DNA of 64,000 bases from Pseudomonadales bacterium (GCA_019090455.1 JAHRWA010000104.1:62001-126000), one strand, 5' to 3'; counted from the first letter of the stretch, positions 8,455-19,549 are shown. The notes: generated by a model from the sequence alone, not told the origin. Program-made: numbers and translations.

Positions 8455-10077
8455 TCACGTTTTAAAATAATCATCTAAGAAATGCTCAAAAGTCAGTGTG
8501 TCAGTTTCTTCTATGGTTTTTTGTTTTTCTAAAGATTCGATAGAAAGCGCGACAAAATCATTTTCGTTAGGAATTAGAGGGTCGGTTTGTGCTGGTGTCC
8601 GTCTGTTTTTTTGTTTGAAGTGGTTTTCGTGTTCCAGCGCTTTTTGCATGGCAAATTCATAGAAAGAAATATTTTGATCGAACAAAGTGTTGAGGATGAT
8701 GGCGGAAGGTGTTGTATCGGGGTCGGTTATTTTAAGGCGCTGAGCTTCGAGTGCGATTGAATATTGTTGTGTGTTTTGCGCTTTGTCTAGCAGCTCGGCA
8801 GTGACACTCATTTGATCTAATAACTGATTTGCCCAGTTTTTTATGCTGTCGGTTTGGTGGCGTATCGTTAACGATTGAGAGGTGTTTCGGCCGCTAAGAA
8901 CAATTTTTCTCTGGTTATTATCCACATCTTGTCGTTCCACTTCATCTATTTGCGGGCTTTCTTCAATGAGGCAATGCAGGGCAAATAAGTCGAGGAAGCG
9001 TGCCTGTGTTTCCGATATGCCGATGGGCGAAAAGGGGTCCAAGTCAATGCAGCGCATTTCGATATATTCCACTCCACGCGATTGTAGAGCTTGGGTAGGG
9101 CTTTCACTGCTATTGGCCGTTCTTTTGGGGCGGATAGTACCGTAATATTCATTTTCGATTTGCAGAGTATTGCTATTGAGTTGTAGATATTGACCCTCTT
9201 TTTTAACACCCATAGCTTCATAAGGAGGGTAAGGGGTGCGTATGGCTTTGCCAAGGGAAGTGACGTAGGAATTTAAATTGTTATAGCAAACTTTCAAATT
9301 AGACTGGGCACTATTTTGATAGCCTAAATCGCTCATACGCAGTGAGGTGGCGTGAGGCGAATAGAGCGTGTGTCCCTTGAATGTTTGAAGTTTATGATCT
9401 CGCCCGCGTAAAAAGGAAGCGCAGACTGCGGGTGAGGCACCAAATAAATAGATGGGTAACCAGCTATAGCGCTGAAAATTTCGGATTAGAGAAAAGTAAC
9501 CTGATGAAGTGAAATCTTGCAGAGATAGCGTGTCATGTTGTTTTGTTCCGGAGTCTGAATTGAAACCTTCGGCTTGGTAAAGTTGTTGCCAAAATTCACT
9601 AGACACGGAGAAGTTATAATGAATGCCCGCAATGGATTGCATCAGGCGGCCATAGCGATGCCAAAGCCCATGACGATATACGGTTTTCATTTTACCAATA
9701 TTTGAGTTGCCGTATTGCGCTATTGGTATACTCTCATCACCGCCCATTATGCAGGGCATGCTATTGACCCAGAGCTTCTCATCGCCAATGTTTTGATACA
9801 CAAAACGGTGGATGTTGGTGAGATATTGTAGCGGTTGCTCCACCTTTGTGAACGCAGGGGTGATGAACTCAAGTAGGGCTTCAGAGTAATCTGTGGTGAT
9901 ACTTGGGTGAGTTAATGCAGCTCCAAGAGATTGAGGGTGTGGCGTTTGAGATAAATGCCCGTCTGGTAAAATTCGTAGGCTTTCTTTCTCAATACCTCTG
10001 CGAATTTTATCCAATCCCCAGTCGTGGAGCGATTCTGCAATCAGGTCAGTTCGTCGTTGAAAGGGTGTGACGGTCAC
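8455..10077 (-). CDS. gshA: glutamate-cysteine ligase, proteobacterial type
   Basis: Forms gamma-glutamylcysteine from Glu, Cys and ATP, the first step of glutathione synthesis; cytosolic. 540 residues against about 520 in E. coli GshA. Recognisable segments are GIEKESLRILPDGHLSQTPH near the N-terminus, TDYSEALLEFITP, the RHGLWHRYG segment and VEYIEMRCIDLDPF, which match the type 1 family. I use a GTG start (10075-10077) with AAGAGGT upstream; no in-frame ATG lies near. It follows tex with a 40-bp gap, as in pseudomonads where gshA and tex are close neighbours. Confidence 0.94.
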   Translation of the reverse strand: MTVTPFQRRTDLIAESLHDWGLDKIRRGIEKESLRILPDGHLSQTPHPQSLGAALTHPSITTDYSEALLEFITPAFTKVEQPLQYLTNIHRFVYQNIGDEKLWVNSMPCIMGGDESIPIAQYGNSNIGKMKTVYRHGLWHRYGRLMQSIAGIHYNFSVSSEFWQQLYQAEGFNSDSGTKQHDTLSLQDFTSSGYFSLIRNFQRYSWLPIYLFGASPAVCASFLRGRDHKLQTFKGHTLYSPHATSLRMSDLGYQNSAQSNLKVCYNNLNSYVTSLGKAIRTPYPPYEAMGVKKEGQYLQLNSNTLQIENEYYGTIRPKRTANSSESPTQALQSRGVEYIEMRCIDLDPFSPIGISETQARFLDLFALHCLIEESPQIDEVERQDVDNNQRKIVLSGRNTSQSLTIRHQTDSIKNWANQLLDQMSVTAELLDKAQNTQQYSIALEAQRLKITDPDTTPSAIILNTLFDQNISFYEFAMQKALEHENHFKQKNRRTPAQTDPLIPNENDFVALSIESLEKQKTIEETDTLTFEHFLDDYFKT

Positions 10078-10117
10078 TAGGCATTACCTCTTGTTTCTCT
10101 TGATCAGCGGTAGTTAT

Positions 10118-12505
10118 TTATTTTTTCGTTTTGAGCGTTTTCGCATTAGCGAATAGATCTGCAAATGTTCCCGTTTTACCTTCTGGTAGCGCTTCTTTAT
10201 TCCGCTTGTTACCGCTACGTGCAGGCTTTTGGTGCTGGGATTTTCCCGCTGAAGTGTTATCTTTGCGTTTCGCTGGCCTAGACTTGTTATTTGCCGCCTT
10301 TTGATTTGGTTTTTTGGTTTCAGGTGTATCTTCCAGACGCATAGTCAGACCTATACGCTTTCGGTCAATATCCACTTCTAGTACTTTAACTTTAACGATG
10401 TCGCCGGCTTTGACCACTTCGTGTGGGTCTTTGACAAAACTTTTGGATAGCATCGATATGTGGACCAGGCCATCTTGGTGAACACCGATATCGATAAAAG
10501 CACCAAAGTTGGTGACATTGGTAACCACGCCTTCGAGTATCAAGTTTGGAGAAAGGTCTTTCAGCGTATTGACTCCCTCTTTGAACTCGGCAGTCTTGAA
10601 TTCGGGGCGGGGATCTCTGCCGGGTTTTTCCAGTTCCGATAAAATGTCGGTGATGGTGGGTAGGCCGAACTTTTCATTGGTAAAGTTTGTTGGATCTACT
10701 GTCTGTAAAAAATCTTTTTCACCGACTATGTTTTGCAGTGGTCGATCATGTTTTGCAGCGATATTTTTAACAATGTCATAAGCTTCTGGATGAACACTAG
10801 AGGCATCTAAAGGGTTTTCGCCATTCATAATACGTAAAAATCCAGCTGCTTGTTCAAAGGTTTTGCTTCCCAAGCGAGGGACTTCTTTCAGTCTATCGCG
10901 ATCGGCAAATTTCCCATTTTGATCCCGAAACGTGACGATGTTGTTTGCGATAGTTTGGTTTAAACCTGAAATTCGCGCTAGTAGTGGAGCTGATGCAGTA
11001 TTCACATCCACGCCTACCGCGTTCACACAATCTTCCACCACAGCGTCTAGGCCTCTAGCCATACGGGTTTGGTTTACATCATGTTGATATTGACCGACCC
11101 CGATTGATTTGGGTTCGATTTTAACAAGCTCTGCCAAAGGATCCTGCAGACGGCGTGCAATGGAGACCGCTCCGCGAAAGGAGACATCGAGTTTTGGGAA
11201 TTCCCGCGAGGCAAATTCAGAAGCGGAGTAGATTGATGCGCCGGCCTCGCTTACCATGATTTTTTGTAAAGTTAAGTCGCTGTGTTTCTTAATGAGTTCG
11301 GCGGCGAGCTGATCTGTTTCTCGAGAGGCAGTACCGTTGCCAATGCTAATCAGTTCAACATTGTGCTTTTTGCACAGTTTTGCCAATGATTCTATGGATT
11401 CATCCCACTGATTTTTAGGAGCATGGGGGAATATGGTGGCGTGTTCTACTAATTGCCCGGTAGCGTCGACAACCACCACTTTTACGCCGGTTCGTAACCC
11501 AGGGTCGAGTCCAAGGGTGGCTCGAGGGCCTGCTGGAGCGGCCATTAATAAATCATAGAGGTTACGAGCGAAAACTTTGATGGCTTCCTCTTCCGCTATT
11601 TCACGAAGATTGGATAACAGCTCATTTTCTAGATGAGTCTGTAGTTTGACACGCCATGTCCAGCGGACCACTTCGCCTAGCCATTTGTCAGCGGCTCTGC
11701 CTAGATCCTCAATTTCATGTTGCTTAGCGATGAGCGCTTCGCAGGGATGGTTTGTTTGACTTTCATCGCGTTCTAGATCAACGGAAATCTGTAAAAAGCC
11801 TCCTTTGCGGCCACGAAAAATGGCGAGGGCTCTATGGGACGGAACTTTCATTAACGGTTCGGTGTAGTCAAAATAGTCGCGAAACTTCTCACCGTCTTTT
11901 TCTTTTCCTTCGATGACTTTTGAAAAGACTTTTGCATCCTTGAAGAGAAAGGCGCGTAGATCCCCTAGCAAGTTGGCATTTTCGCTAAACCGTTCCATCA
12001 AAATATATCGAGCACCGTCAAGAGCGGCTTTCTCGTCCGCGACTTTCTTGGAGGCATCAACAGTGGTTGATTGCAGATAAAGAGCGGCTTGTTCTTGTGG
12101 GTCTAGTGTCGGATCATTAAAGAGTGCATCGGCGAGTGGTTGTAAGCCAGCCTCAATTGCATTTTGACCCTTAGTGCGGCGCTTAGGTTTGTAGGGGAGG
12201 TAAAGATCTTCTAAGCGGTTTTTGGTGCTCGCATTCAGTATTTCGACCTTCAGCTTTTCCGTCAGCTTATCTTGGTCGCTAATGCTTTTGATAATAACCT
12301 GTCGCCTGTCTTCTAATTCTCGAAGGTAATACAGCCTTTCTTCCAGGTGCCGTAATTGTATATCGTCCAGCCCGTCGGTGGCCTCTTTACGATAGCGAGC
12401 AATAAAAGGAACAGAGGCCCCATCGTCTAGTAGTTTAATGGTTGCATTCACTTGACTGACTTTGACATCAAGTTCTTTGGCGACGAGCTGATTGATTTCT
12501 TCCAT
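10118..12505 (-). CDS. tex: Tex family RNA-binding transcription accessory protein
   Basis: 795 residues. The order is an N-terminal helical Tex_N domain ([26 protein letters not shown]), a YqgF/RNase H-like domain starting [16 protein letters not shown] near 330, then helix-hairpin-helix segments ([34 protein letters not shown]). Next is an S1 domain at about 655-725 ([27 protein letters not shown]) and a Lys-rich tail. Tex is a conserved nucleic-acid-binding protein tied to transcription of stress and toxin genes. Its flanks, gshA and ompR-envZ, match the pseudomonad order. Confidence 0.95.
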   Translation of the reverse strand: MEEINQLVAKELDVKVSQVNATIKLLDDGASVPFIARYRKEATDGLDDIQLRHLEERLYYLRELEDRRQVIIKSISDQDKLTEKLKVEILNASTKNRLEDLYLPYKPKRRTKGQNAIEAGLQPLADALFNDPTLDPQEQAALYLQSTTVDASKKVADEKAALDGARYILMERFSENANLLGDLRAFLFKDAKVFSKVIEGKEKDGEKFRDYFDYTEPLMKVPSHRALAIFRGRKGGFLQISVDLERDESQTNHPCEALIAKQHEIEDLGRAADKWLGEVVRWTWRVKLQTHLENELLSNLREIAEEEAIKVFARNLYDLLMAAPAGPRATLGLDPGLRTGVKVVVVDATGQLVEHATIFPHAPKNQWDESIESLAKLCKKHNVELISIGNGTASRETDQLAAELIKKHSDLTLQKIMVSEAGASIYSASEFASREFPKLDVSFRGAVSIARRLQDPLAELVKIEPKSIGVGQYQHDVNQTRMARGLDAVVEDCVNAVGVDVNTASAPLLARISGLNQTIANNIVTFRDQNGKFADRDRLKEVPRLGSKTFEQAAGFLRIMNGENPLDASSVHPEAYDIVKNIAAKHDRPLQNIVGEKDFLQTVDPTNFTNEKFGLPTITDILSELEKPGRDPRPEFKTAEFKEGVNTLKDLSPNLILEGVVTNVTNFGAFIDIGVHQDGLVHISMLSKSFVKDPHEVVKAGDIVKVKVLEVDIDRKRIGLTMRLEDTPETKKPNQKAANNKSRPAKRKDNTSAGKSQHQKPARSGNKRNKEALPEGKTGTFADLFANAKTLKTKK

Positions 12506-12732
12506 TGGAGACCCTGGTGTTGTGCTATATTTAATCAGTTTTGTGTGATCAAAACCGATTGTAGTCCTATTTTGGTTTGCGGATTATACCTAATAGTGAG
12601 AAAAAGAAACCCTTCTTCCTGTGAGTGAAGTGGTATTTCGAGCGGATACCAGAAATTAGGATTACCCTAAATTTTAATAGGATAATAATGATAGGGTGCT
12701 GCATTGTGAAGTGATTGGGAGTAAATGTTTAA

Positions 12733-13473
12733 GTGGACGCGAATCCAGAGGTTGAAACGGATCAATACAAAATTCTAGTGGTGGATGATGATGCTCGTTT
12801 AAGAGGGTTATTACAGCGCTACCTAGAGGAGCAGGGCTATATTGTGAAAGCGGTGGGTGATGCTGAGCAAATGGATCGAGCTTTGAGTCGGGAGATCTAT
12901 TCTCTTATGGTTTTGGATTTGATGATGCCTGGGGAAGATGGGTTGTCAGTCTGTCAACGGTTGCGCAGTGCACAGAATAGCTTGCCTATTATTATGCTAA
13001 CAGCCAAAGGCGATGAAAATGATCGTATTACCGGGCTTGAGATGGGAGCTGATGATTATTTGGCGAAGCCGTTTAATCCAAGGGAATTGGTAGCTAGGAT
13101 AAGGGCGGTTATGCGACGTCAGGTCAAAGAGCTTCCCGGAGCACCTAGTCAGGAGCAGGAGCTTGTGAGTTTTGGTCCGTATACCATTGATTTGTCGACG
13201 CGGAGTCTAACCAGAGAGGGAGATTCCGTGGCATTAACAACCGGTGAATTTGCTGTCATTAAGGCGCTGGTCCAACATCCGAGAGAACCATTGACTAGGG
13301 ATAAATTAATGAACCTAGCGCGTGGGCGCGAGTGGAGTGCGATGGAACGCAGTATCGATGTGCAGGTGTCTCGGTTACGTCGATTGTTGGAAGATGATCC
13401 GCAAAGCCCTCGGTATATTCAAACGGTCTGGGGTGTCGGTTACGTTTTCGTGCCTGACGGTAAATCGGTGTGA
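12733..13473 (+). CDS. ompR: two-component response regulator OmpR (AmgR-like)
   Basis: 246 residues: a receiver domain with acidic pocket VVDDD (18-20), phosphoacceptor D62 in LMVLDLMMPGEDG and K112 in LAKPF, then a winged-helix DNA-binding domain ending in SPRYIQTVWGVGYVFVPD. It is the partner of the histidine kinase overlapping its end. The start is GTG; GGGAG lies 11 nt upstream, and an ATG at 12725 is out of frame. The E. coli orthologue responds to osmolarity and the Pseudomonas one (AmgR) to envelope stress. The targets here cannot be read from the sequence. Confidence 0.94.
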   Translation: MDANPEVETDQYKILVVDDDARLRGLLQRYLEEQGYIVKAVGDAEQMDRALSREIYSLMVLDLMMPGEDGLSVCQRLRSAQNSLPIIMLTAKGDENDRITGLEMGADDYLAKPFNPRELVARIRAVMRRQVKELPGAPSQEQELVSFGPYTIDLSTRSLTREGDSVALTTGEFAVIKALVQHPREPLTRDKLMNLARGREWSAMERSIDVQVSRLRRLLEDDPQSPRYIQTVWGVGYVFVPDGKSV

Positions 13474-14795
13474 AATTAATACCCCAAACAACTTTTCAGC
13501 GAACCTTCTATTTGATTGCCTTGGTGATCGTGGCAAGCCAGTTGGTGACCTTAGGGTTTGGTGCTTACTACATCTATTATCCGGGCATGAGGCAGTATAG
13601 CCATATCATTGCGATAGAAATCGATACCCTCAGTGCAGCGTCCATCGGCTCTGGTCAGCGTGTCGCGAATTTGATTCGAGATCGGCATGGTTTAGAAATA
13701 ATTGAGGATAAGGGAGACATACCGGAATACCAGCAATATTCACCAACACAAGTGTTTGCCAATCATCTTGCTAGTGAGTTTGGTGATGAGTCTGAAGTGC
13801 GATTACGTTTTTTCCCCACGCCGGAGCTGTGGATATCGATGCCTGCCCTGCATGGTAATTGGATGAAAATTCCAATGCAGAATTTTGGACCCAATGATGT
13901 TTTGTTTGTGGTGATTTGGGGCATTGCCGTTCCTATACTTGCGCTCTTTGCGACTTTGTTATCTGTCCGTCAAATTAGTATTCCTTTAAGACGTTTGGAG
14001 CTTGCGGCTCGGCGGGTAGGAAGAGGTGAATTTGGTGTGTCCGTTTTGGATGATGCCCATGGTGCCGTGGAAATTCGCGCATTAAACCGGGCGTTCAATC
14101 AAATGACAATTGATATGCTGCAGGCTCAACGTGACCGTGCTTTGCTATTGGCAGGAGTGTCCCATGATTTGAGAACACCGCTCACACGCATGCGATTGAC
14201 GGCGGAATTGCTGGCGGCTGAGGATGCGGAACTCACAGAGGGGATGGTGAAAGACATTGAGGATATGGATGCGATTTTGGATCAGTTTATTTCATTTATC
14301 CGTGATGGTAGTGATGAAGCATCAGAGCTTAATGATCTGAATGAGGTGATTTCACAGGTCATTAATCAATTTGAATCAAATGGTGTGTCGATAAAAGCAA
14401 GGCAAAGTCAATTGCCTTATATCGCATTCAAGCGGCTTGCTATAAAGCGCATGTTGAGTAATTTGGTCAATAATGCGGTGCGTCATGGGAGGCAGCCAAT
14501 TGAAATAATAAGCGGAGTGGAAAATCAAGAAATCCGAATCTCCGTCTGTGATTGCGGCGATGGGGTGAATGAAAACGAGATGAATCAATTATTTCAGCCC
14601 TTTGCTCGGGGGGATGAGGCAAGGGGAACGCTGGGTTCAGGGCTGGGGTTGGCGATAGTGCGGAAAATCGCTGAAATGCATCATGGCCGAGTGGAATTGA
14701 AGAATAGAGATGACGGTGGATTGGAGGCGAGAGTTTCACTTCCTCTTGCCGGCGAGCTGGTTCCACCAGAAAACTTATCAACGAGTGTCCGATGA
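13470..14795 (+). CDS. envZ: sensor histidine kinase EnvZ (AmgS-like)
   Basis: 441-residue inner-membrane kinase. TM1 is about 12-36, a periplasmic loop spans about 37-143, TM2 about 144-166 and HAMP about 167-219. The phosphoacceptor is H232 in LLAGVSHDLRTPLTRMRL, followed by an ATPase domain with an N box (NLVNNAVRHG), DCGDGV and GLGLAIV. Its GTG start overlaps the ompR stop by 4 bp (GTGA), so the two are translationally coupled. It would autophosphorylate and phosphorylate OmpR D62. Confidence 0.94.
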   Translation: MKLIPQTTFQRTFYLIALVIVASQLVTLGFGAYYIYYPGMRQYSHIIAIEIDTLSAASIGSGQRVANLIRDRHGLEIIEDKGDIPEYQQYSPTQVFANHLASEFGDESEVRLRFFPTPELWISMPALHGNWMKIPMQNFGPNDVLFVVIWGIAVPILALFATLLSVRQISIPLRRLELAARRVGRGEFGVSVLDDAHGAVEIRALNRAFNQMTIDMLQAQRDRALLLAGVSHDLRTPLTRMRLTAELLAAEDAELTEGMVKDIEDMDAILDQFISFIRDGSDEASELNDLNEVISQVINQFESNGVSIKARQSQLPYIAFKRLAIKRMLSNLVNNAVRHGRQPIEIISGVENQEIRISVCDCGDGVNENEMNQLFQPFARGDEARGTLGSGLGLAIVRKIAEMHHGRVELKNRDDGGLEARVSLPLAGELVPPENLSTSVR

Positions 14796-14810
14796 CGAGC
14801 TATCTTAATG

Positions 14811-16019
14811 TTAGGAAAGCGCTTCTTTGATGTCCGCAGTCAATTGCTCTAGTCGTCCATCATTGCCTAAGCAATTCGGGACACAAACTAAAACGTTACA
14901 GCCATCATCATCACCCATAGCGGTTATAAAATATGGGCTTAGTTTGAATAGAGGAGGGATGGTAAATGCGGATATCGTATTAAACCCCCCACCGCTAAAT
15001 TCTTTTCTACGGATTAATCCGATGTTGGACAGTGTGCCGGAGCGTGAATATTGGCCTTTTTTGTGAACGCTTAAAATAGACTTGTCGGATAGTCCTGTCA
15101 GCTTCGTAGGTACCCAGGGTGCGAGTGATAACATCAGGGATGAAGGAAGTGCGCATTCAAGCCGATTATTTAAGCTCGACATTATCTTTTTTGTGATCGT
15201 CTCTGGTACGTCTTGATTGTCAATATCCACATCAAAAGCGCTCGATAGATTGGCCGTACTTACAACATCTTCAGTAAGGTGTCGGCGAAGGTTGACTGTA
15301 ATCCGTGAACGAGTAACAGGATCCGCAAACAGAGAGGGGTCATGATCTTTGTAGCGCATTGTGGATTTTCGGGTGGCTAAGGTGAGTCTTGCAACCAAGT
15401 CGTTTTGCTTTCCTTGGGCTCTAATGAGTTGCCATGTGCAATCGAGGTCGTCGCCTTTCGGTAATCCTGTTGCGGCCACTGCCAGTTCTTTTTTGGCGGG
15501 CCACTGAGGGCGATCATTAAGGTTCTGAATAAATTCGATATCGGTAAGCGTTGAATTTGATCCGATTACCGGCTCATCCCGTAATGCGCGGAAGACATCT
15601 TTGGCGAATATCAGGATTCCGGCGGCATCCATGGTTGCATGATGGCTACGAAAGCAAACACGATTAGGGTTACCTTCGAGTAGGATGATTTCAAAAGTGG
15701 GGCCTCTGGTGATATCCATTGGCAAGGTGAATACCGCTGCGCCTTCAGATGTCTTGCCGTTCCAGTGGGAAAAATTGACTAGACGTGCTGTGGGTGCAAT
15801 ACCTGTGTCTACCCATTGTGATAATCCGAGATGTCCTCTTTTTACGAGGCGACTGCCGGGGTGTTTTTCTGCTGCTTTAGCTATCGCCGTGTTCCAGAGT
15901 TGGAGATCAAGATTGCCTTGGCCTTCAAATACAATGGATATGGACATTCGAGTGTGTTCAGGTGTGTTGTGAAACAAGTAGGTACGTTCAATGATGGAAA
16001 TTTTTCGGTATGGTTTCAT
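14811..16019 (-). CDS. condensation-domain-like acyltransferase, orphan
   Basis: 402 residues with the signature of the CoA-dependent acyltransferase/NRPS condensation superfamily: HHATMDAAG (H126, H127, D131, G134), matching HHxxxDxxG. The N-terminus SIIERTYLFHNTP resembles the substrate-channel start of PapA/condensation-like proteins. Later segments (TVNLRRHLTE, LSNIGLI) resemble the RxNxR and floor-loop regions. A product acyl ester or amide is likely but the substrate is unknown. No carrier protein, adenylation domain or polyketide gene is nearby. The nearest genes are envZ (convergent, 15 bp away) and pckA beyond a terminator, so it is probably monocistronic. No clear Shine-Dalgarno precedes the ATG. 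Confidence 0.65.
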   Translation of the reverse strand: MKPYRKISIIERTYLFHNTPEHTRMSISIVFEGQGNLDLQLWNTAIAKAAEKHPGSRLVKRGHLGLSQWVDTGIAPTARLVNFSHWNGKTSEGAAVFTLPMDITRGPTFEIILLEGNPNRVCFRSHHATMDAAGILIFAKDVFRALRDEPVIGSNSTLTDIEFIQNLNDRPQWPAKKELAVAATGLPKGDDLDCTWQLIRAQGKQNDLVARLTLATRKSTMRYKDHDPSLFADPVTRSRITVNLRRHLTEDVVSTANLSSAFDVDIDNQDVPETITKKIMSSLNNRLECALPSSLMLSLAPWVPTKLTGLSDKSILSVHKKGQYSRSGTLSNIGLIRRKEFSGGGFNTISAFTIPPLFKLSPYFITAMGDDDGCNVLVCVPNCLGNDGRLEQLTADIKEALS

Positions 16020-16185
16020 GAAAAAAACACTGCTGTGATTCCTGTGGGCACTTTATTAGGCATTGAATATCAATACGACAGGTTAATTGTAATGGCGGGA
16101 AAGTACCTCAATTCAGGTTGGTATCGATTTAGAAATAGCTCTGATCAAAAATAAAGCTAACAAAATAAAAATCAAAAGTAAAATA

Positions 16186-16217
16186 AAAAGCCGAACGATT
16201 ATGCGTTCGGCTTTTTA
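16186..16217. terminator. bidirectional rho-independent terminator after pckA
   Basis: An 8-bp GC-rich stem, GCCGAACG (16190-16197) with CGTTCGGC (16204-16211), and a 6-nt loop. An A-run precedes it and a T-run follows, so it can stop transcription on both strands. It ends pckA and insulates the acyltransferase gene. Confidence 0.92.
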
Positions 16218-16260
16218 TTTGGGTTCTTATGTTTCCATGTTATGTAGCAGCTGGCAGGGT

Positions 16261-17823
16261 TTATTTCGACTTGGGGCCTGCTGATACGACTTCTGAAGAC
16301 ACATCGTATTTTTTGAAGTTATCAACAAATTGCTTCGCCAGATCTTTGGCTCTAGTATCGAAAGCGGCTTTGTCAGTCCAAGTATCACGTGGATTCAGTA
16401 GAGTGGAATCTACACCATCCAAGGCGATAGGTACTTCAAGGTTCATAATATCAATATGCTTCGTTTCTGTGTTCGATAGAGCGCCCGACAGTATTCCGCG
16501 GATAACTGAGCGGGTTGTGGGTATGTCGAAACGTTGGCCTATACCATGAGGACCACCAGTCCAGCCAGTGTTGACTAGGTAAACTTCAGTGCCAAATTCT
16601 TCGACCCGCTTCATCAATAATTCAGAGTACTCGCTAGCATGACGAGGGAAAAACGGCGCGCCAAAACAGGTACTGAAAGTCGATTTTATGCCGCTACCTG
16701 CACCCATTTCAGTGCTACCGACTAAGGCAGTATAACCGCTTAAAAAGTGGTAAGCCGCGGCCTCTTTGCTGAGTTTTGAAACCGGAGGGATGACGCCATT
16801 TAAATCGCAAGTAAGAAAAATGGCGAATTTGGGTTCGCCAGCTGCATTTTCTTCAGTGCGCTTTTCTACGTGCTCAAGGGGATAGGCTGTTCGACCATTT
16901 TGAGTAAGGTCTGTGTTGGTGTAGTCTGCTACACGCTTCTCTTCACTAATGACAACGTTTTCAACAACAGCGCCGAAACGAATGGCGTCCCAAATTATAG
17001 GCTCATTTTTTTGACTGAGATCGATGGTTTTTGCGTAGCAACCGCCTTCTAAATTAAAGACTTTTCCTTTTGCCCAGCCATGTTCATCATCTCCGATGAG
17101 GTATCTTTCGGGATCAGAAGATAAAGTTGTTTTGCCTGTGCCCGAAAGTCCAAAGAAAAGAGCGGTAGTCCCGTCTTCGCTCACATTGGAGGAGCAATGC
17201 ATGGGAAGTACGCCTTTCTCTGGTAAGAGAAAGTTCTGTACGGAAAACATCGCCTTTTTCATTTCGCCAGCGTATCGCATTCCCGCAATAAGCACTTTTC
17301 GCGCTGCAAAATTTAATATAACGCAGCCTTCACTGTTGGTGCCGTCTTTTTCTGGGTCACAAACATAAGTGGGTGCATGGAGTATGCGCCACTCTTCTTT
17401 GTTCTTGTGGTTAAATTGCTTTGGAGAGATAAATAGATTGCGTCCGAAAAGATTATGCCAGGCCGTTTGAGTCGTGACTTTAACGGGCAGGTAATGATCT
17501 TCGTGAGCCCCTACGTGAAGATGAGAAACAAATAGATCGCCTTGATCTGCATGGGCTTCGACTTTGTCCCATAAGGTGTCGAACGTATTGGCGTCGAAAG
17601 GTCTATTGACTGGACCCCAATGGATTTGGTCGCTGGTGCTGGGTTCATCTACGATGAAACGATCAAGAGGGGAGCGACCAGTACGTTCCCCTGTAGATAC
17701 CACTAGGGCGCCGTTATCAGCTAGTTGGCCTTCATTTCGTTGAATGGCCATTTCAATGAGTTGTGCTGAGCCGAGATCTTGATAAATAAAAGGCTTACCG
17801 CTTCCGTTATTCGTTTGTGGCAT
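16261..17823 (-). CDS. pckA: phosphoenolpyruvate carboxykinase (ATP)
   Basis: Converts oxaloacetate and ATP to phosphoenolpyruvate, CO2 and ADP in gluconeogenesis; cytosolic. 520 residues against about 540 in E. coli. The kinase-1a P-loop GLSGTGKTT is at 225-233, followed by LIGDDEHGW, and GERTGRSP lies near 46. GAGG sits 8 nt before the ATG. The terminator behind it makes it monocistronic. Its closeness to envZ-ompR and hslO-hslR is shared with E. coli. Confidence 0.97.
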   Translation of the reverse strand: MPQTNNGSGKPFIYQDLGSAQLIEMAIQRNEGQLADNGALVVSTGERTGRSPLDRFIVDEPSTSDQIHWGPVNRPFDANTFDTLWDKVEAHADQGDLFVSHLHVGAHEDHYLPVKVTTQTAWHNLFGRNLFISPKQFNHKNKEEWRILHAPTYVCDPEKDGTNSEGCVILNFAARKVLIAGMRYAGEMKKAMFSVQNFLLPEKGVLPMHCSSNVSEDGTTALFFGLSGTGKTTLSSDPERYLIGDDEHGWAKGKVFNLEGGCYAKTIDLSQKNEPIIWDAIRFGAVVENVVISEEKRVADYTNTDLTQNGRTAYPLEHVEKRTEENAAGEPKFAIFLTCDLNGVIPPVSKLSKEAAAYHFLSGYTALVGSTEMGAGSGIKSTFSTCFGAPFFPRHASEYSELLMKRVEEFGTEVYLVNTGWTGGPHGIGQRFDIPTTRSVIRGILSGALSNTETKHIDIMNLEVPIALDGVDSTLLNPRDTWTDKAAFDTRAKDLAKQFVDNFKKYDVSSEVVSAGPKSK

Positions 17824-18118
17824 TCCGAAATCCTCACGGCTAGTGGCCGTTCCTTAAACTAGATTGTCTGAAGTCAGGCTTTTGATTAAAAAATACCTGC
17901 CAGTACCAATTTTGGTGTCCAAAAAATTTGGGTGCGCATTATGCCAAAAAATGGCGCATATTGCTAAGATCATCTTATTGGAGCTTGTGCTCTAAATTTT
18001 TGCACCTGAATTATATTATCAGGACCCGAGTTGAGAAAACTCTTCCATAACGAGGGGTGTTTCTCGTTCTTTGTATAGTAGTGCCGATTCTAATCATATG
18101 AATACTATGCTTATTAAG

Positions 18119-19048
18119 TCACTGTTGTGTAGGATTGATACTTGCTTTGTGGACTAGTAAGCCAATGTCTACTCGGTCATACACATAGTTTTCGTTACAA
18201 AATTGACACTTAATACTGATTTCCTTTTGTTTCTCGCTGAGGGCTTTTAAGTCTTCGATTCCAATGCTGGATAATACTTGTGCAGTCCTTTCTTTAGAGC
18301 AGCTACAAGCAAAACGTATGGGTACCGATTCATGCAATTTGATGGGATCCTGATGATAAAGTCTATGTAGTATTTCTTCAAAATCAAGGTGTAACAATTC
18401 TTCGCTTTTCAAAGTATCGGTAATGTGTACAAGGTGTCCCCAATCTTGGCTGGTTTCGCGTGCTGTGGAGTCCTCTACGGGATTAGGTTTTCCCGGTAGG
18501 TGCTGAAGCAGAAATCCAGTGCTACTACTATAGCGATTAAGTTCATTAGAAAATTCTGTAGCTAGCCAGATTCGTGTTTTGATTTGTTCAGATCGAAGGA
18601 AATAGGATTCTAGGCATTGTGCTAACTTGCCGTCCTCCAGGGGTACGATGCCTTGGTATCTTTCGCCAACGGTGGGAGCGATGGTGATAGCAAGAGTGGC
18701 ATTGCCGAGTAGGTTCTTTAATTCGATTTCATGATGGTGCATATCATCTAGCTGGGTCGTCTCATCCCATTGTGCTATAGCACGAATTTCTTGAGTGTTA
18801 CTGCATTCAGCCATGAGTGTGGTGATAGGGCCGGATCCGCGAGCTTGAATTGTGAGTAAACCGTCAAATTTTATCGTCGCGCTGAGTAGGCTGGCGGCGG
18901 CAACTATTTCGGCGAGTAAGGCTTGGATCGGTAGCGGGTAGTCGTGCTTGTTCAGCACTTCTTGCAGAGAGTTTTTTACTCGGACAATCTCTCCGCGAGC
19001 ATCGCTATTTTCGAAATTAAATCTCAGAAGCTGATCGTAATTTTTCAT
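18119..19048 (-). CDS. hslO: Hsp33 redox-regulated chaperone
   Basis: 309-residue cytosolic holdase switched on by oxidative unfolding. The C-terminal zinc centre is visible as C248-x-C250 and C281-xx-C284 (CSC and CQFC), the redox switch of the family. The N-terminal domain has the expected QALLAEIVAAASLLSATIKF segment. It lies 15 bp behind hslR and is probably co-transcribed with it, as in E. coli. Confidence 0.96.
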   Translation of the reverse strand: MKNYDQLLRFNFENSDARGEIVRVKNSLQEVLNKHDYPLPIQALLAEIVAAASLLSATIKFDGLLTIQARGSGPITTLMAECSNTQEIRAIAQWDETTQLDDMHHHEIELKNLLGNATLAITIAPTVGERYQGIVPLEDGKLAQCLESYFLRSEQIKTRIWLATEFSNELNRYSSSTGFLLQHLPGKPNPVEDSTARETSQDWGHLVHITDTLKSEELLHLDFEEILHRLYHQDPIKLHESVPIRFACSCSKERTAQVLSSIGIEDLKALSEKQKEISIKCQFCNENYVYDRVDIGLLVHKASINPTQQ

Positions 19049-19063
19049 CTATTACCACAAACG

Positions 19064-19468
19064 TTATTTGTTTTGATTAAAGCGCATGATCTGGCGGCGT
19101 TCTTTTTTGTTGGGGCGAGAATCAGAGTGAGGAGCAGCGTCGTGAGCGAGTTTGCGTTGTTGTGCATTTTCGCTTCTGCTTTTTATGCTCTCAGGGGTTT
19201 CCTGATAGAGAATAGCGGCATCATCCGCTCTACCGCGTTTGTCTGACAGCCCGGTGACGGTGATGATTTTCTCGTCCCAACCTTGTTTGATCTTGAGAAT
19301 GGACCCAACAACGACCTCTTTACTGGGTTTGACACGATTTCCCTCTAAGTGAACTTTGCCGCCATCTACTGCTGTTTTAGCAATACTGCGAGTTTTATAA
19401 AAGCGAGCAGCCCAAAGCCACTTGTCGATCCTTACTTTTGTTAGAGGTTCTTTAAATTTAGAGGGCAT
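19064..19468 (-). CDS. hslR: Hsp15, S4-domain heat-shock RNA-binding protein
   Basis: 134 residues. The S4 RNA-binding domain at the N-terminus (VRIDKWLWAARFYKTRSIAKTAVDGGKVHLEGNRVKPS, read in parts) is followed by a basic tail. Hsp15 binds free 50S subunits carrying a nascent chain and helps recycle them. It is upstream of hslO on the same strand and downstream of yrfG by 81 bp. Confidence 0.95.
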   Translation of the reverse strand: MPSKFKEPLTKVRIDKWLWAARFYKTRSIAKTAVDGGKVHLEGNRVKPSKEVVVGSILKIKQGWDEKIITVTGLSDKRGRADDAAILYQETPESIKSRSENAQQRKLAHDAAPHSDSRPNKKERRQIMRFNQNK

Positions 19469-19549
19469 GATTGGGTAAATTGAGGTTTGGATTAAAATCT
19501 ATACTTAAAGCGGCTAGTAACGGCGTAATCTAGCAGCAATGCCACGGTT

